Origin: Terrimonas sp.
GTDB taxonomy: Bacteria > Bacteroidota > Bacteroidia > Chitinophagales > Chitinophagaceae
Assembly: GCF_003075435.1 (NCBI RefSeq)
Contig: NZ_QCZJ01000033.1
Location: forward strand, 1 to 59,736
Direction: 5' to 3'
Length of the DNA: 59,736 bases
A program made the position numbers and the translations under genes. Positions 35,471 to 45,055 of the stretch are shown one piece after another (position 1 is the first letter of the stretch; each line of letters opens with the position of its first letter). The notes under the pieces were generated by a model. That model made no database searches and was not told the DNA's origin. It worked only from the letters and a program-made list of their open reading frames with translations.

Positions 35471-37372
35471 TTATTGATTAGGTTGTCTTACAATTTTCGG
35501 ATTGTTCGCTCTTACGTCATCACCAATAAATGTGTAATAATTACCCAGCTGAAAATTATTGGCGCCGGTAACAGAAGGCAGTAATACAATTTTATACAAC
35601 CATTTTTCATGATTAGGATTGCCGGGATTATAATATTTATACGGCCATAAAGAATATGGCTGTGTGCTTCTTTTTTCAGCATCGCCGATATTAGCCAGCA
35701 AATCAGCTTCCGTCATTTTATTCCCATCCCATCTTTTGGTAGCCAGCCTCCAGCGTTTCATATCAAAGAATATATGTCCTTCAAACGCAAGCTCTACACG
35801 ACGTTCATGCACAATTCTGTCGAATGTAATATCGCCGGCGGCAAGCGGAATTGTTAAGCCGGCTCTTGCCCTTACCTGGTTCATATAATCTGCTGCAACA
35901 CCCGCCTGTCCCAATTCGAATGCAGCCTCTGCAGCATTCAGTAATACTTCGGCATAGCGATACCGTTGAAAAGGCACTTCACTGTTTGTGCCTCTTGAAC
36001 CGGCTCCGGGCGTAGGATCAAGATATTTGCGGATATAAAATCCTGATTGCGCGGTAAATTCTTTTCCGGGCACTGGTCCGTCAAACCCTACTACCTGCAC
36101 CGGTGTAGTTCCACCTGGCAATGTTTTCTGAGCACCTCTGTCATCGCCGGTTACAATAGTTCCATCGGCAAGCTGGTAACCGGCCCATATATCTACAGCC
36201 CTGCCTTTAAAGGTTGAACCAGGTGTAATAACAGTTCCGGCCAAACGGGCATCTCTTCCCGAAAAAATTTCGGTAAGGTTATTATAGAATATTGGATTGC
36301 CGGAACCATCTTTTACCGGTAACGGTGCAAAAGTATTGTCTAGTTTTTCAAAAGCCTCTACCAGGTTGAGAGAGGGATTGATGCGTCCGCCTTCTTCTTC
36401 TTCAGCGCCATAGCGAGGCTGATTCCAACCTGTGAAATAATGTACTTTACCGCTTTTAAGTTTAAAGTCTTCAATGAAAATTGATTCAGGATTACTTGCC
36501 TTATCCAAAAATACACTTGCGAAGTTTTCTGCCAGGTCTGGTTTAAGTTTATACAGCGCATACCCCCCGGCTTCGCCATCAATAATTGCTTTAGCGGCAG
36601 TTAATGCTTTAGTATAGTAATCATTTGCCATTGAAGCAGGAATACCCACTTCACCACCGGGCAGTGATACCTGCGGCGTTGAAGCGCCGTATTTTGCTAT
36701 TGAACCTGCATATAATGCAGCTCTTGCTTCCATTGCCAGTGCAGCGCCTTTTGATGCACGGCTTTTTTCTGTAGCATTTGCCGGCAGATCATCTTTTATT
36801 GCTTCTGCTTCTGATATAATAAAGTCATACATTTCAGATTCCTTTGCGCGGGCATGTTGCAGGTAAGTGGGGTCACCTTTTAAATCATATATCAAAGGTT
36901 CTGTTATCAACGGTACACCACCTACTCTTTTTGTCATTTCAAAATAATAGTTCGCACGCAAAAATCTTGCTTCAGCCAAAAATCTTTTTTTATCCCCTTC
37001 CGTTAATGCAGGGGCTGCCGCACATCTTTGCAGGAACAGGTTAAGCTCTCTCATATAAGCATAAGCATCAAACCAGTTGAAGCCCCATTCGCCATAACCC
37101 CATCCATTACGTTGTACAATATTCACTCTTCCATTTTCAGAAGGGAAACTCTCACTGAAATCTGCCATAGTAGCCCAATCCTTAACAGTACTGAAATCCA
37201 TCTGCCTGTTATATAAATTGGCAAGAATAGACAGCACCTGTGCCGGGTCAGAAAATGCCTGCTCATTATCCAGTATAGATAGTGGCTGCACATTTATAAA
37301 ATCCTTATCTTTTTTACAACTGCTTATTGCCGTAGTTGCTGCAAGGGATAAATATATGATTAACTTTTTCAT
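35471..37372 (-). CDS. SusD/RagB-family glycan-binding outer-membrane lipoprotein
   Basis: 633 residues with a lipoprotein signal ending at Cys19 (AISSC). RFLRANYYFEMTKRVGGVPLITEPL is the canonical SusD helix and loop, and VERVELAFEGHIFFDMKRWRL is written here as RRVELAFEGHIFFDMKRWR near the C-terminal part, again a family hallmark. It pairs with the SusC gene 21 bp upstream. Given the surrounding GH43, GH127 and GH2 genes, it probably binds an arabinose-bearing plant polysaccharide. Confidence 0.95.
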   Translation of the reverse strand: MKKLIIYLSLAATTAISSCKKDKDFINVQPLSILDNEQAFSDPAQVLSILANLYNRQMDFSTVKDWATMADFSESFPSENGRVNIVQRNGWGYGEWGFNWFDAYAYMRELNLFLQRCAAAPALTEGDKKRFLAEARFLRANYYFEMTKRVGGVPLITEPLIYDLKGDPTYLQHARAKESEMYDFIISEAEAIKDDLPANATEKSRASKGAALAMEARAALYAGSIAKYGASTPQVSLPGGEVGIPASMANDYYTKALTAAKAIIDGEAGGYALYKLKPDLAENFASVFLDKASNPESIFIEDFKLKSGKVHYFTGWNQPRYGAEEEEGGRINPSLNLVEAFEKLDNTFAPLPVKDGSGNPIFYNNLTEIFSGRDARLAGTVITPGSTFKGRAVDIWAGYQLADGTIVTGDDRGAQKTLPGGTTPVQVVGFDGPVPGKEFTAQSGFYIRKYLDPTPGAGSRGTNSEVPFQRYRYAEVLLNAAEAAFELGQAGVAADYMNQVRARAGLTIPLAAGDITFDRIVHERRVELAFEGHIFFDMKRWRLATKRWDGNKMTEADLLANIGDAEKRSTQPYSLWPYKYYNPGNPNHEKWLYKIVLLPSVTGANNFQLGNYYTFIGDDVRANNPKIVRQPNQ

Positions 37373-37393
37373 ACGCTTTTGAGTTCGTTAGTT

Positions 37394-40300
37394 TTAAAAG
37401 GAAAGGTTAACGCCAAAATTGAAGACTGTACTTTGCGGGAACTGCAAGCCATTCTCGTCATTTACTTCAGGATCCAATTCAAACTCTTTCAGGTTGTCAA
37501 TCGAAAACAGGTTGTACACATTTGCATAAATGCGTGCACGCTGCATTTTTACTTTGCTTATCCAATGAGAAGGAAGCGAATAACCCAATTCAATAGTTCT
37601 GGCACGCAGGTATTTCAGGTTGTGTGCCCAATAGCTTGACATCCTGTTATTATTACTGTGCCCGGATTCATTAAACCTGTTGGCCGGATACTTGCCCGGT
37701 ATCCACTCGCTATTCAAATCATACATATCAGTCCTGTGCCAACGATCCGTAAAAATGGTATTAAGGTTTCCATCGTTCTGAAAAGCCCATCGGGTTTCCC
37801 AATCCTGATACCAGGAGTATCCTGCTCCACCGGAGAAATCAGCAGTAAAATCAAAACCTTTATAAGCCAGACCAATGCTCAATCCATAATTTATATTAGG
37901 CAGACTTCCTCCTGCATAACCAATAGGTCTTTGATCGTAATCATTGATCATTCCATCATTATTAAAATCTTTGTAGATCAGATCACCGGGAAGTAATGTG
38001 CGGTTACCCTGTCCGTCAATATTAACAGGGTATTTGTTGATCTCTTCAAAAGACTGGAACTGGCCAACCACTTCATACCCCCATGCAATTTTTGTATAGC
38101 GGTTTACGCTTGAGTTGCGGTACTGATCCCATGAGTTAAAGAAAAGAGGATTATACCGTTGAAGGAATTTAGATCTTGAGTAAGAAACATTACCGCCTAT
38201 TCTTATTGCAACATCCCTCACCTGTCCGTTATAGGCGAGTGAAAATTCCTGTCCATACTGCGCATCACTTTCCAGGTTTTCCATCGGTAATGTATAGCCG
38301 ATTTCAGAAGGAACCAGCACATCATTTTTTGCAGTGATCAGGCCTGAACGCTTGCGGTAGAAATAGTCAAAAGTACCTGTCAGCTTATTGTTAAACAGAG
38401 CAAAGTCAACACCAACATCTGTCATCCGGCTTTTTAACCAGGTTATATTGGTAGTAGGTACACCCCTGTCTCTTGAGCCTACAACAGCAATACCATCCAG
38501 TATAGCTATCCCCTGGTTATAATCATACCCTTCAATATACCTGAATGCACCAAGCCCCAGTCTCGTACCATCGTCACCCAATATACCATAAGATGCACGG
38601 AGTTTGATATCGCTTATCACCCTGGAATTGCCCAGCAGGTTTCTCACAAAAGATTCCTCTGTAATACGCCACCCGGCAGATACTGAAGGAAAATAACCTA
38701 CCCTGTTATCCGGAGGAAAGATATAAGACGCATCCCTTCTGCCTGCAACTTCCAGGAAGTATTTGTTATCATAGCCGTAATTAAATCTTCCAACATATCC
38801 AATTCTCGCTTCCTTGCTATCTTCATCTGTATATGTATCAGCAGTATTAAAATAAATCAATGGCAACGCGTTACTGCTGGGTACAGAGTGTATCCAGTTG
38901 CGTATCCTTGAGTTAGAGATCCTTTCATTCACGAACGTCACGGCTATATCATGTAAACCAAATGACCTTTTATAATTTACCTGTAACTGCGTGGTAATAT
39001 TATTTTGTTTTACCTGGTTTCTTTCGCGCCACGGGTTAGTGCTACCGCCGGTATGTTTGTAAACATCATCTACTGCATCATAGGTATAGGTTTTATAAGT
39101 AAATTCCTGGTTGTTCATTAAATTATCGGCAAGATAATAGGAATACATACCGTTTATTGATAACCCTTTTACCCAGGGAATGTCATATTCCGCGGTAAAG
39201 TTGGCCTGTAATACACGCCAGTCATCTTTTAATTTACCTGCATTTTTATAATTAAGATAAGCCCAGTTTGTTTCATTATGTTTGATGTCATTCAGGTATT
39301 CAGGATTATCATTAGCATACGGCCGCTCCAATGGTGTGTTACGCAGGATGGCAAAACGCGCCAGCCAGTAATCATCACCACCAGGCACACCCGGGTTTTC
39401 ACGGGTTTCTATTCTTCCATTGATCATCATACCTACTTTTAAGCCATTCGCTACTTTAGCATTTACATTACTCTGGATATTGGTTCTTTTAAACAGGTAT
39501 TCCCTTCCGAGCGGAGAGTTTTGATACAGGTTTGTTGCAGACAAATAATAGTTCAGTTTATCAGTACCACCTGTAGCATTCAGGTTAAATGAATTGATGG
39601 GCGCATTAGGTTTGATGATAAAATCTTTCCAGTTAAAACTCTGGTACCCGGGTTCTGTACCCTGTTTGTATTTCTCAATCTCTTCTGGTGTAATGGTAGT
39701 AGAGCCATAACGGTTAATTTCCGCTTCGGCCCTGTAGCGCATAAAATCATAAGAGTTGGTTAACACATCAGGAAAGCGCATCCAGTTCTGAAACCCTACA
39801 TACGAATCAAAATTGATGCGGTTGCCACTATTCAACCGCCCACGTTTGGTGGTAACTACAACAACACCATTTGCTGCACGTATACCATAAATAGCGGCAG
39901 AAGCATCTTTCAGCACAGAAATACTTTCAATATCATTTGGCGCCAGGTTATTAAACTGCCCGGCATCCTGCTGTATACCATCAATTACAAATAAGGCATC
40001 GCCCATACCACGTATCTGCACATTGGCAGAAGCGCCGGGTCTGCCATCAGGCATCCTGAAACTTACACCGGGTAATTTACCTGCAAGCACTGTACTCACA
40101 GTAGAGCCGCCATGTACCCTGCTGATATCATCAGCAGTTACCGTAGCTACGGAGCCTGTAAGCGATTGCTTTTTCCTGCTTCCATAGCCCACTACCACCA
40201 CTTCCTCCATACTGGTATTGGAAGCCTGGAGTGTAATGTTCAATGCAGCCTGATCTCCTACTTTTCTTTCCTGCGACACAAATCCTACAGAGGTAAATAC

Positions 40301-40585
40301 CAGCACCGAATTCTGAGAGGCCACCGCAATACTGAATAAACCTTCTCCGTCTGTAATAACAGAACGCTTCTTTCCTTTTTCGGTAACAGTAACATTGGCA
40401 ATACCATTGCCTGTGCTATCTGTTACCTTACCGGTAACATTAACCGGGTTGCTTTGAGAAAAAGAGATTTGAGAAAAACAAAAAAGGATTGCAAAAAGCA
40501 TTGTTATCCTTTTAATTGCCGATGCAACGTTATGTGAGGAGACATAAATCTGAGCGCATCGCCTGGCAAGGAAATTTTCACTCAT
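37394..40585 (-). CDS. SusC/RagA-family TonB-dependent outer-membrane transporter
   Basis: 1,063 residues. An N-terminal extension precedes the hydrophobic signal segment (MLFAILFCFSQISFSQS), so a start at 40501 is also possible. A CarboxypepD_reg-like domain (VNVTGKVTDSTGNGIANVTV, FTSVGFVSQERKV) is followed by the plug motif EEVVVVGYGSRKKQSLTGSV and the signature KDASAAIYGIRAANGVVVVTT. The C-terminus TVFNFGVNLSF is a typical final barrel strand. It heads the minus-strand arabinose-type locus and is preceded by a LacI-like operator 27 bp upstream. The two-component system is divergent from it. Confidence 0.95.
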   Translation of the reverse strand: MSENFLARRCAQIYVSSHNVASAIKRITMLFAILFCFSQISFSQSNPVNVTGKVTDSTGNGIANVTVTEKGKKRSVITDGEGLFSIAVASQNSVLVFTSVGFVSQERKVGDQAALNITLQASNTSMEEVVVVGYGSRKKQSLTGSVATVTADDISRVHGGSTVSTVLAGKLPGVSFRMPDGRPGASANVQIRGMGDALFVIDGIQQDAGQFNNLAPNDIESISVLKDASAAIYGIRAANGVVVVTTKRGRLNSGNRINFDSYVGFQNWMRFPDVLTNSYDFMRYRAEAEINRYGSTTITPEEIEKYKQGTEPGYQSFNWKDFIIKPNAPINSFNLNATGGTDKLNYYLSATNLYQNSPLGREYLFKRTNIQSNVNAKVANGLKVGMMINGRIETRENPGVPGGDDYWLARFAILRNTPLERPYANDNPEYLNDIKHNETNWAYLNYKNAGKLKDDWRVLQANFTAEYDIPWVKGLSINGMYSYYLADNLMNNQEFTYKTYTYDAVDDVYKHTGGSTNPWRERNQVKQNNITTQLQVNYKRSFGLHDIAVTFVNERISNSRIRNWIHSVPSSNALPLIYFNTADTYTDEDSKEARIGYVGRFNYGYDNKYFLEVAGRRDASYIFPPDNRVGYFPSVSAGWRITEESFVRNLLGNSRVISDIKLRASYGILGDDGTRLGLGAFRYIEGYDYNQGIAILDGIAVVGSRDRGVPTTNITWLKSRMTDVGVDFALFNNKLTGTFDYFYRKRSGLITAKNDVLVPSEIGYTLPMENLESDAQYGQEFSLAYNGQVRDVAIRIGGNVSYSRSKFLQRYNPLFFNSWDQYRNSSVNRYTKIAWGYEVVGQFQSFEEINKYPVNIDGQGNRTLLPGDLIYKDFNNDGMINDYDQRPIGYAGGSLPNINYGLSIGLAYKGFDFTADFSGGAGYSWYQDWETRWAFQNDGNLNTIFTDRWHRTDMYDLNSEWIPGKYPANRFNESGHSNNNRMSSYWAHNLKYLRARTIELGYSLPSHWISKVKMQRARIYANVYNLFSIDNLKEFELDPEVNDENGLQFPQSTVFNFGVNLSF

Positions 40586-40611
40586 ATGGCAGTTATTATT
40601 TTAAAAAATAA

Positions 40612-40629
40612 AATGGAATCGTTTCCATT
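40612..40629. promoter_or_regulatory. LacI-type operator candidate upstream of susC
   Basis: AATGGAATCGTTTCCATT is an 18-bp near-perfect palindrome (8 of 9 positions symmetric) with a central CG, the general form of LacI/GalR-family operators. It ends 27 bp before the susC start, in the divergent region shared with the sensor kinase. The LacI gene at 25367-26401 is the obvious candidate binder in this locus. Confidence 0.55.
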
Positions 40630-40768
40630 ATTTTGTCGATGTGAAGAAAAAAACATTTTACCTGTTATACTGTTTCATCTGTCTCATAATTTCTTCAATT
40701 TGTATCACCGGCAATATTTTATTTACAGGAATAAACATTTTCTCTTATACCATTTACCTGTATAATTC

Positions 40769-40776
40769 TATTTTTG
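40769..40776 (+). promoter_or_regulatory. Candidate -7 promoter element TATTTTTG
   Basis: It matches TAnnTTTG exactly and lies 23 bp before the GTG start of the sensor kinase, giving a leader of about 15 nt. No clear -33 TTTG is present at the usual spacing. Confidence 0.4.
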
Positions 40777-40798
40777 TTGAAACGACTGTTTACTATTT

Positions 40799-43700
40799 GT
40801 GAAAAAAGCAATTATTTTATTGGTAACGATTTCATTGCTGTTGCTTCAACATGTTTATGCCCAGGGTTATTACTTCAGGCATTACCAGGTAGAAGACGGA
40901 CTTTCGCACAACACTGTTTTTTGTGCTTTACAGGATCATAAAGGGTTTATGTGGTTTGGTACCAAAGACGGGCTGAATCGCTATGACGGCAATAATTTTA
41001 AAATTTTCAGGCATGCTGAAAATGACAGCGTGAGCATCGGCAACAATTTTGTACACCAGTTATTTGAGGATAGTAAGCAACAATTATGGATAGGAACTGA
41101 AAGCGGTATCTATGCTTATTTATCTGCAACGGAAAAATTTAAACAACTGCAAACGGATGATAGCGCTTCCGCGATCGTAAGCGGCATTGCGCAGGACAGC
41201 AAGAGCGTTATATGGTTTATTATGGGAGGGAGATTATACCGGTATACTTCCGGCACTCCAAAAGCAACACGTGTTGATATTACCGGCAATGCCAGTATAT
41301 CATCCTTATACATTGATAAAGATGATATAATATGGCTCGCCACGTATGAAACGCTGATCCGTTATAATATTGCAGGAGGAACCTCCTCTGCATATAATGT
41401 GTTCAATCATTCTCCTGCCGCATCTTCAGGCTGGATATTTAAAATTGTGCCTGCAGGTAAAGACAGCTTATTGTTAGGCACTATTCACCAGGGCTTAAAA
41501 TTATTCATCATCAGCACGGGTGAATATAAAGATGTACTGACCTGGAATAAAGACCGTTCTCCTATTTATATACGTGATTGCATTGCAATCAGTGAAGAGG
41601 AATTCTGGCTTGCAAGTGAGTCCGGCATTCACATATATAATACACGTACCGGCAGCCACACCAATCTCAATAAGCAATTCAACAACCCATATGCATTGTC
41701 TGATAATGCTACCTATTGCCTGTTTAAAGACAGGGAAGGCAGTATTTGGGCAGGCACTTATTTTGGTGGCGTAAATTATTTTTCAAAACAGTACAATTAT
41801 TTTCAAAAATATTTTCCGGATGGCAGCAGTAATAGTATAAGCGGGAATGCTGTGCGGGAGATTAAAGAAGATAAACAAGGCAATCTATGGATAGGTATTG
41901 AAGACGGTGGTTTGAATAAGCTTGATACACGCACCAATAAGATCACAAGGTTTTACCCTGATGGCACTCCGTCTACCTTATCACACTATAATATTCACGG
42001 CTTGGCCATTAATGATAATGAAATATGGGTAGGTACATTTGAACAGGGGCTTGATGTGATGGATATACATAGCGGGAAGATACTCAAACATTATAAGCGC
42101 GGACCTGATACTTTTCAAAGCGATTTTATTGTGAGCCTTTGTAAAATAAGCTCAGGAGAAATATTGATCGGCACTACGCTCGATCTTACAAGCTACGACC
42201 CCCGGAAAAAAACTTTTACTCATGTGCAGGAGTTGCCGGGCAACAATTTTGTTTACAATATTATTGAAGGCAAAGACAGCACGATATGGGTTGCCACGTT
42301 GAATAAAGGACTATATTATTACAACCGGTATAAAAATACATATGGCAATTTCCGGCACCAATCCAGTGACAGCAGCAGCATAAGCGGGGATATGCTGAAT
42401 ACTTTGTTTGAAGATAGTAAAGGTGTGTTGTGGGTTGGCACAGAAGGCAATGGATTATGCAGGTTTAACAAAGCAACCCAAACTTTTACAAGGTATAATA
42501 TCACCAATGGGTTACCCAGTAACTATATTTTTAAAATACAGGAAGATGATGAAGGCAATATATGGGTGAGCACAAGCCGGGGAGTGGTGCGCATGAATGC
42601 TTCTGCGGGAAGCATCCGGGTATATACAGCATCCAGCGGATTATTAAATGACCAGTTTAATTATAATTCAGGTTGTAAAACCAGGGATGGCAGGCTATAC
42701 TTTGGAAGCGTTAAAGGTATGATCAGCTTTAATCCCGCAACCTTTGTTACCAACACGCAAATACCTTCTGTATATATAACAGGACTGCAGGTAAACGGCC
42801 GCGAAATAGAAGCGGGCGATCAATCCGGGTTACTTTCCGAATCTATACTGCAAACAGAACAGATCACACTGAATTACCTGCAATCCTCCTTCAGTATTGA
42901 TTTTGCCGCATTAAGTTTTATTTCTCCTGAAATGACACAATATGCATACATCATGCACGGGCTTGATAAAGAATGGACAGCATTAAAAACCAACAGAAAA
43001 GCGTATTTCACCAATCTTGCTGCAGGTACATATGTATTTAATGTAAAAGCCAATACAGGAAACGGAGCATGGAGCACAATACCGGCACAGCTTACCATCA
43101 AGGTATTACCTCCACCATGGGAATCTGCCTGGGCATATGCTTTGTATACGCTAACGGCAATGGGCATCGCTTTTTATTTTATAAGAAGATATCACTTTCG
43201 CCAGCAGGAAAAACATCAGCGCAGAATAGAATTAATGCAGCATGAAAAAGAAAAAGAATTGTATAAAGCCAAAATAGATTTTTTTACCAATGTGGCTCAT
43301 GAAATTAAAACACCATTAACGCTGATTAAAGGACCGCTCGAAAAAATAGTTCAACAAACAGAAAATATACCTGATGTGCAAAAGAACATTCACATCATGG
43401 AGAGAAACACCGGCAGGCTCGTAGACCTCACCAATCAACTGCTTGATTTCAGGCAAACAGAAGAAAATGCATTCACCCTCAGCTTCACCCGTTGTAACAT
43501 AAACGCTATACTTATTGAAACCAATAATGATTTCCGCCTGCTGGCAGAAAAAAGAAATATTACCTGCATGCTTGATTTGCCCACCCCGGATATTATAGCA
43601 TGGGTAGATGAAGATGCCTTTAATAAAATAATCACTAACCTTTTAAGCAATGCCATAAAATATGCAGCGCGGGCTGTTACAATACGCCTGTACGCACAGG

Positions 43701-43951
43701 AAAATAATTTTATTATGGAGATGACCAACGATGGTAACCTGGTTCCGGATGATAAGAGCGAAAAAATTTTTGAACCGTTTTACAGGCTGAAAGAAACCGA
43801 ACGGTCAAAAGGAACTGGTATAGGGCTGGCGCTCTCCCGCTCACTAACACAATTGCACAAGGGAAGGCTTTACCTGAAACCAAGGATGAATGAAAAAGTA
43901 AATACCTTCGTTTTAATGCTGCCGTTGCACCACACAAAACCTATACTATAA
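40799..43951 (+). CDS. Sensor histidine kinase with periplasmic Reg_prop/Y_Y_Y domain (HTCS-like, without fused regulator)
   Basis: 1,050 residues from a GTG start, chosen because it gives a signal peptide (LLVTISLLLLQHVYAQ). Residues ~25-640 are repeated Reg_prop blades (GFMWFGTKDGLNRYDG, GNLWIGIEDGGLNKLD, GVLWVGTEGNGLCRF), and a Y_Y_Y domain follows to ~765. One membrane helix lies at ~775-795. The HisKA box is HEIKTP with phosphorylated H834. The HATPase domain ends with GTGIGLALSRSL. It senses oligosaccharide in the periplasm. Bacteroides hybrid sensors carry receiver and AraC domains on the same chain; here they are a separate gene 15 bp downstream. Divergent to susC, it very likely activates the arabinose-type locus. 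Confidence 0.93.
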   Translation: MKKAIILLVTISLLLLQHVYAQGYYFRHYQVEDGLSHNTVFCALQDHKGFMWFGTKDGLNRYDGNNFKIFRHAENDSVSIGNNFVHQLFEDSKQQLWIGTESGIYAYLSATEKFKQLQTDDSASAIVSGIAQDSKSVIWFIMGGRLYRYTSGTPKATRVDITGNASISSLYIDKDDIIWLATYETLIRYNIAGGTSSAYNVFNHSPAASSGWIFKIVPAGKDSLLLGTIHQGLKLFIISTGEYKDVLTWNKDRSPIYIRDCIAISEEEFWLASESGIHIYNTRTGSHTNLNKQFNNPYALSDNATYCLFKDREGSIWAGTYFGGVNYFSKQYNYFQKYFPDGSSNSISGNAVREIKEDKQGNLWIGIEDGGLNKLDTRTNKITRFYPDGTPSTLSHYNIHGLAINDNEIWVGTFEQGLDVMDIHSGKILKHYKRGPDTFQSDFIVSLCKISSGEILIGTTLDLTSYDPRKKTFTHVQELPGNNFVYNIIEGKDSTIWVATLNKGLYYYNRYKNTYGNFRHQSSDSSSISGDMLNTLFEDSKGVLWVGTEGNGLCRFNKATQTFTRYNITNGLPSNYIFKIQEDDEGNIWVSTSRGVVRMNASAGSIRVYTASSGLLNDQFNYNSGCKTRDGRLYFGSVKGMISFNPATFVTNTQIPSVYITGLQVNGREIEAGDQSGLLSESILQTEQITLNYLQSSFSIDFAALSFISPEMTQYAYIMHGLDKEWTALKTNRKAYFTNLAAGTYVFNVKANTGNGAWSTIPAQLTIKVLPPPWESAWAYALYTLTAMGIAFYFIRRYHFRQQEKHQRRIELMQHEKEKELYKAKIDFFTNVAHEIKTPLTLIKGPLEKIVQQTENIPDVQKNIHIMERNTGRLVDLTNQLLDFRQTEENAFTLSFTRCNINAILIETNNDFRLLAEKRNITCMLDLPTPDIIAWVDEDAFNKIITNLLSNAIKYAARAVTIRLYAQENNFIMEMTNDGNLVPDDKSEKIFEPFYRLKETERSKGTGIGLALSRSLTQLHKGRLYLKPRMNEKVNTFVLMLPLHHTKPIL

Positions 43952-43966
43952 AAAAATAGTACTGCT

Positions 43967-44731
43967 ATGCTGCCCTCTATATTGTTGATTGATGACGATG
44001 AAGAAATCCTGGATTTTCTGAAAGACGAGCTGCAGGAAAAATATTCCATTCATACTGCACTTAACGGAATAAGCGCCATGGAAATGCTAAAACATGAAAC
44101 CGTTCAGTTGATTGTAAGTGATGTGATGATGCCACAGATGGACGGCTTTGAACTATGCAGGTTAATAAAAACCAATATTGATCATTGCCATATACCTGTA
44201 ATATTACTAACGGCAAGAAATACACTTCAATCAAAAATTGAGGGATTGGAAATTGGCGCTGACGCATATATCGAAAAGCCTTTTTCACCTGCTCATCTCC
44301 AGGCACAGATTGCCAGCCTGCTCAATAACCGCAGCAGGGTAAAAGAATATTTCGCTAATTCTCCACTTGCGCATATCAACAGTATAGCGCACTCAAAATC
44401 AGATGAAGCATTTCTTGAACAACTGCACAGCATTATTTTACAATACCTGGAAGACACTATGCTTGATGTAGAAAAGCTCGCAGCAGCCATGAATATGAGC
44501 CGCCCCACACTGTATAGAAAGATCAAAGGCATATCAAACCTTACGCCTCATGAATTGATCAATATAACCCGGCTTAAAAAGGCAGCGGAGCTACTGGCGG
44601 AAGGCAGGTACAGAATTGCGGAAATAGCTGACATGGCAGGTTTTCAGTCGCAAAATAATTTTGGGAGAAATTTTTTGAAACAATTTGGCATGACGCCTAC
44701 GCAGTATATACATATGAAACAGGCAGAATAA
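43967..44731 (+). CDS. Response regulator with AraC-type DNA-binding domain
   Basis: 254 residues. The receiver domain is at 1-125, with the acidic pocket DDDEE (9-13), phospho-acceptor D52 in LIVSDVMMPQMDG, conserved Thr in LLTARN and Lys in IEKPFSP. The AraC HTH is at ~150-252: LDVEKLAAAMNMSRPTLYRKIKGISNLTP and RIAEIADMAGFQSQNNFGRNFLKQFGMTPTQYI. Together with the kinase directly upstream it makes a complete but unfused version of a Bacteroidota hybrid two-component system. It is expected to switch on the divergent SusC locus. Confidence 0.95.
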   Translation: MLPSILLIDDDEEILDFLKDELQEKYSIHTALNGISAMEMLKHETVQLIVSDVMMPQMDGFELCRLIKTNIDHCHIPVILLTARNTLQSKIEGLEIGADAYIEKPFSPAHLQAQIASLLNNRSRVKEYFANSPLAHINSIAHSKSDEAFLEQLHSIILQYLEDTMLDVEKLAAAMNMSRPTLYRKIKGISNLTPHELINITRLKKAAELLAEGRYRIAEIADMAGFQSQNNFGRNFLKQFGMTPTQYIHMKQAE

Positions 44732-44814
44732 AGGTGAGGGGTATCAGCAGTCAGCCTTCAGCTATCAGCAGTTGGTGTTTCAGCATAGCCGTCAACTTAA
44801 AAAATATGAGCAAC

Positions 44815-44985
44815 AAAAGACCCCGAATGGGGTTCAATTTGAATAGCCATCGGTGCAACCGGTGGTCGAATGAAACGGTTTTTACATTGAACCCCTGCGG
44901 GGTTCAACAAAAACTCCGCCATTTTACCGTGAGTTCCACTCACGGCTATTCAAATTCAAGCCCTTTGGGCTTGAATTGACGGTTA
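44815..44985. repeat. Multi-hairpin element, MITE-like or structured
   Basis: Outer arms AATTTGAATAGCC (44836-44848) and GGCTATTCAAATT (44944-44956) pair perfectly. Inside or beside them are GAACCCCTGCGGGGTTC (44889-44905), CCGTGAGT/ACTCACGG (44927-44945) and AATTCAAGCCC/GGGCTTGAATT (44953-44977). There is no reading frame. It lies between the convergent response regulator and GH3 genes. The CCCC/GGGG hairpins with GTTCAA are variations on one theme, suggesting a repetitive palindromic family. Confidence 0.6.
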
Positions 44986-45055
44986 TGGTGTTTCAGCCAC
45001 CCGTTTTCTTTATACACTTCACCCTACGCCATACACCTTCCTCCTTATCCCTTCC

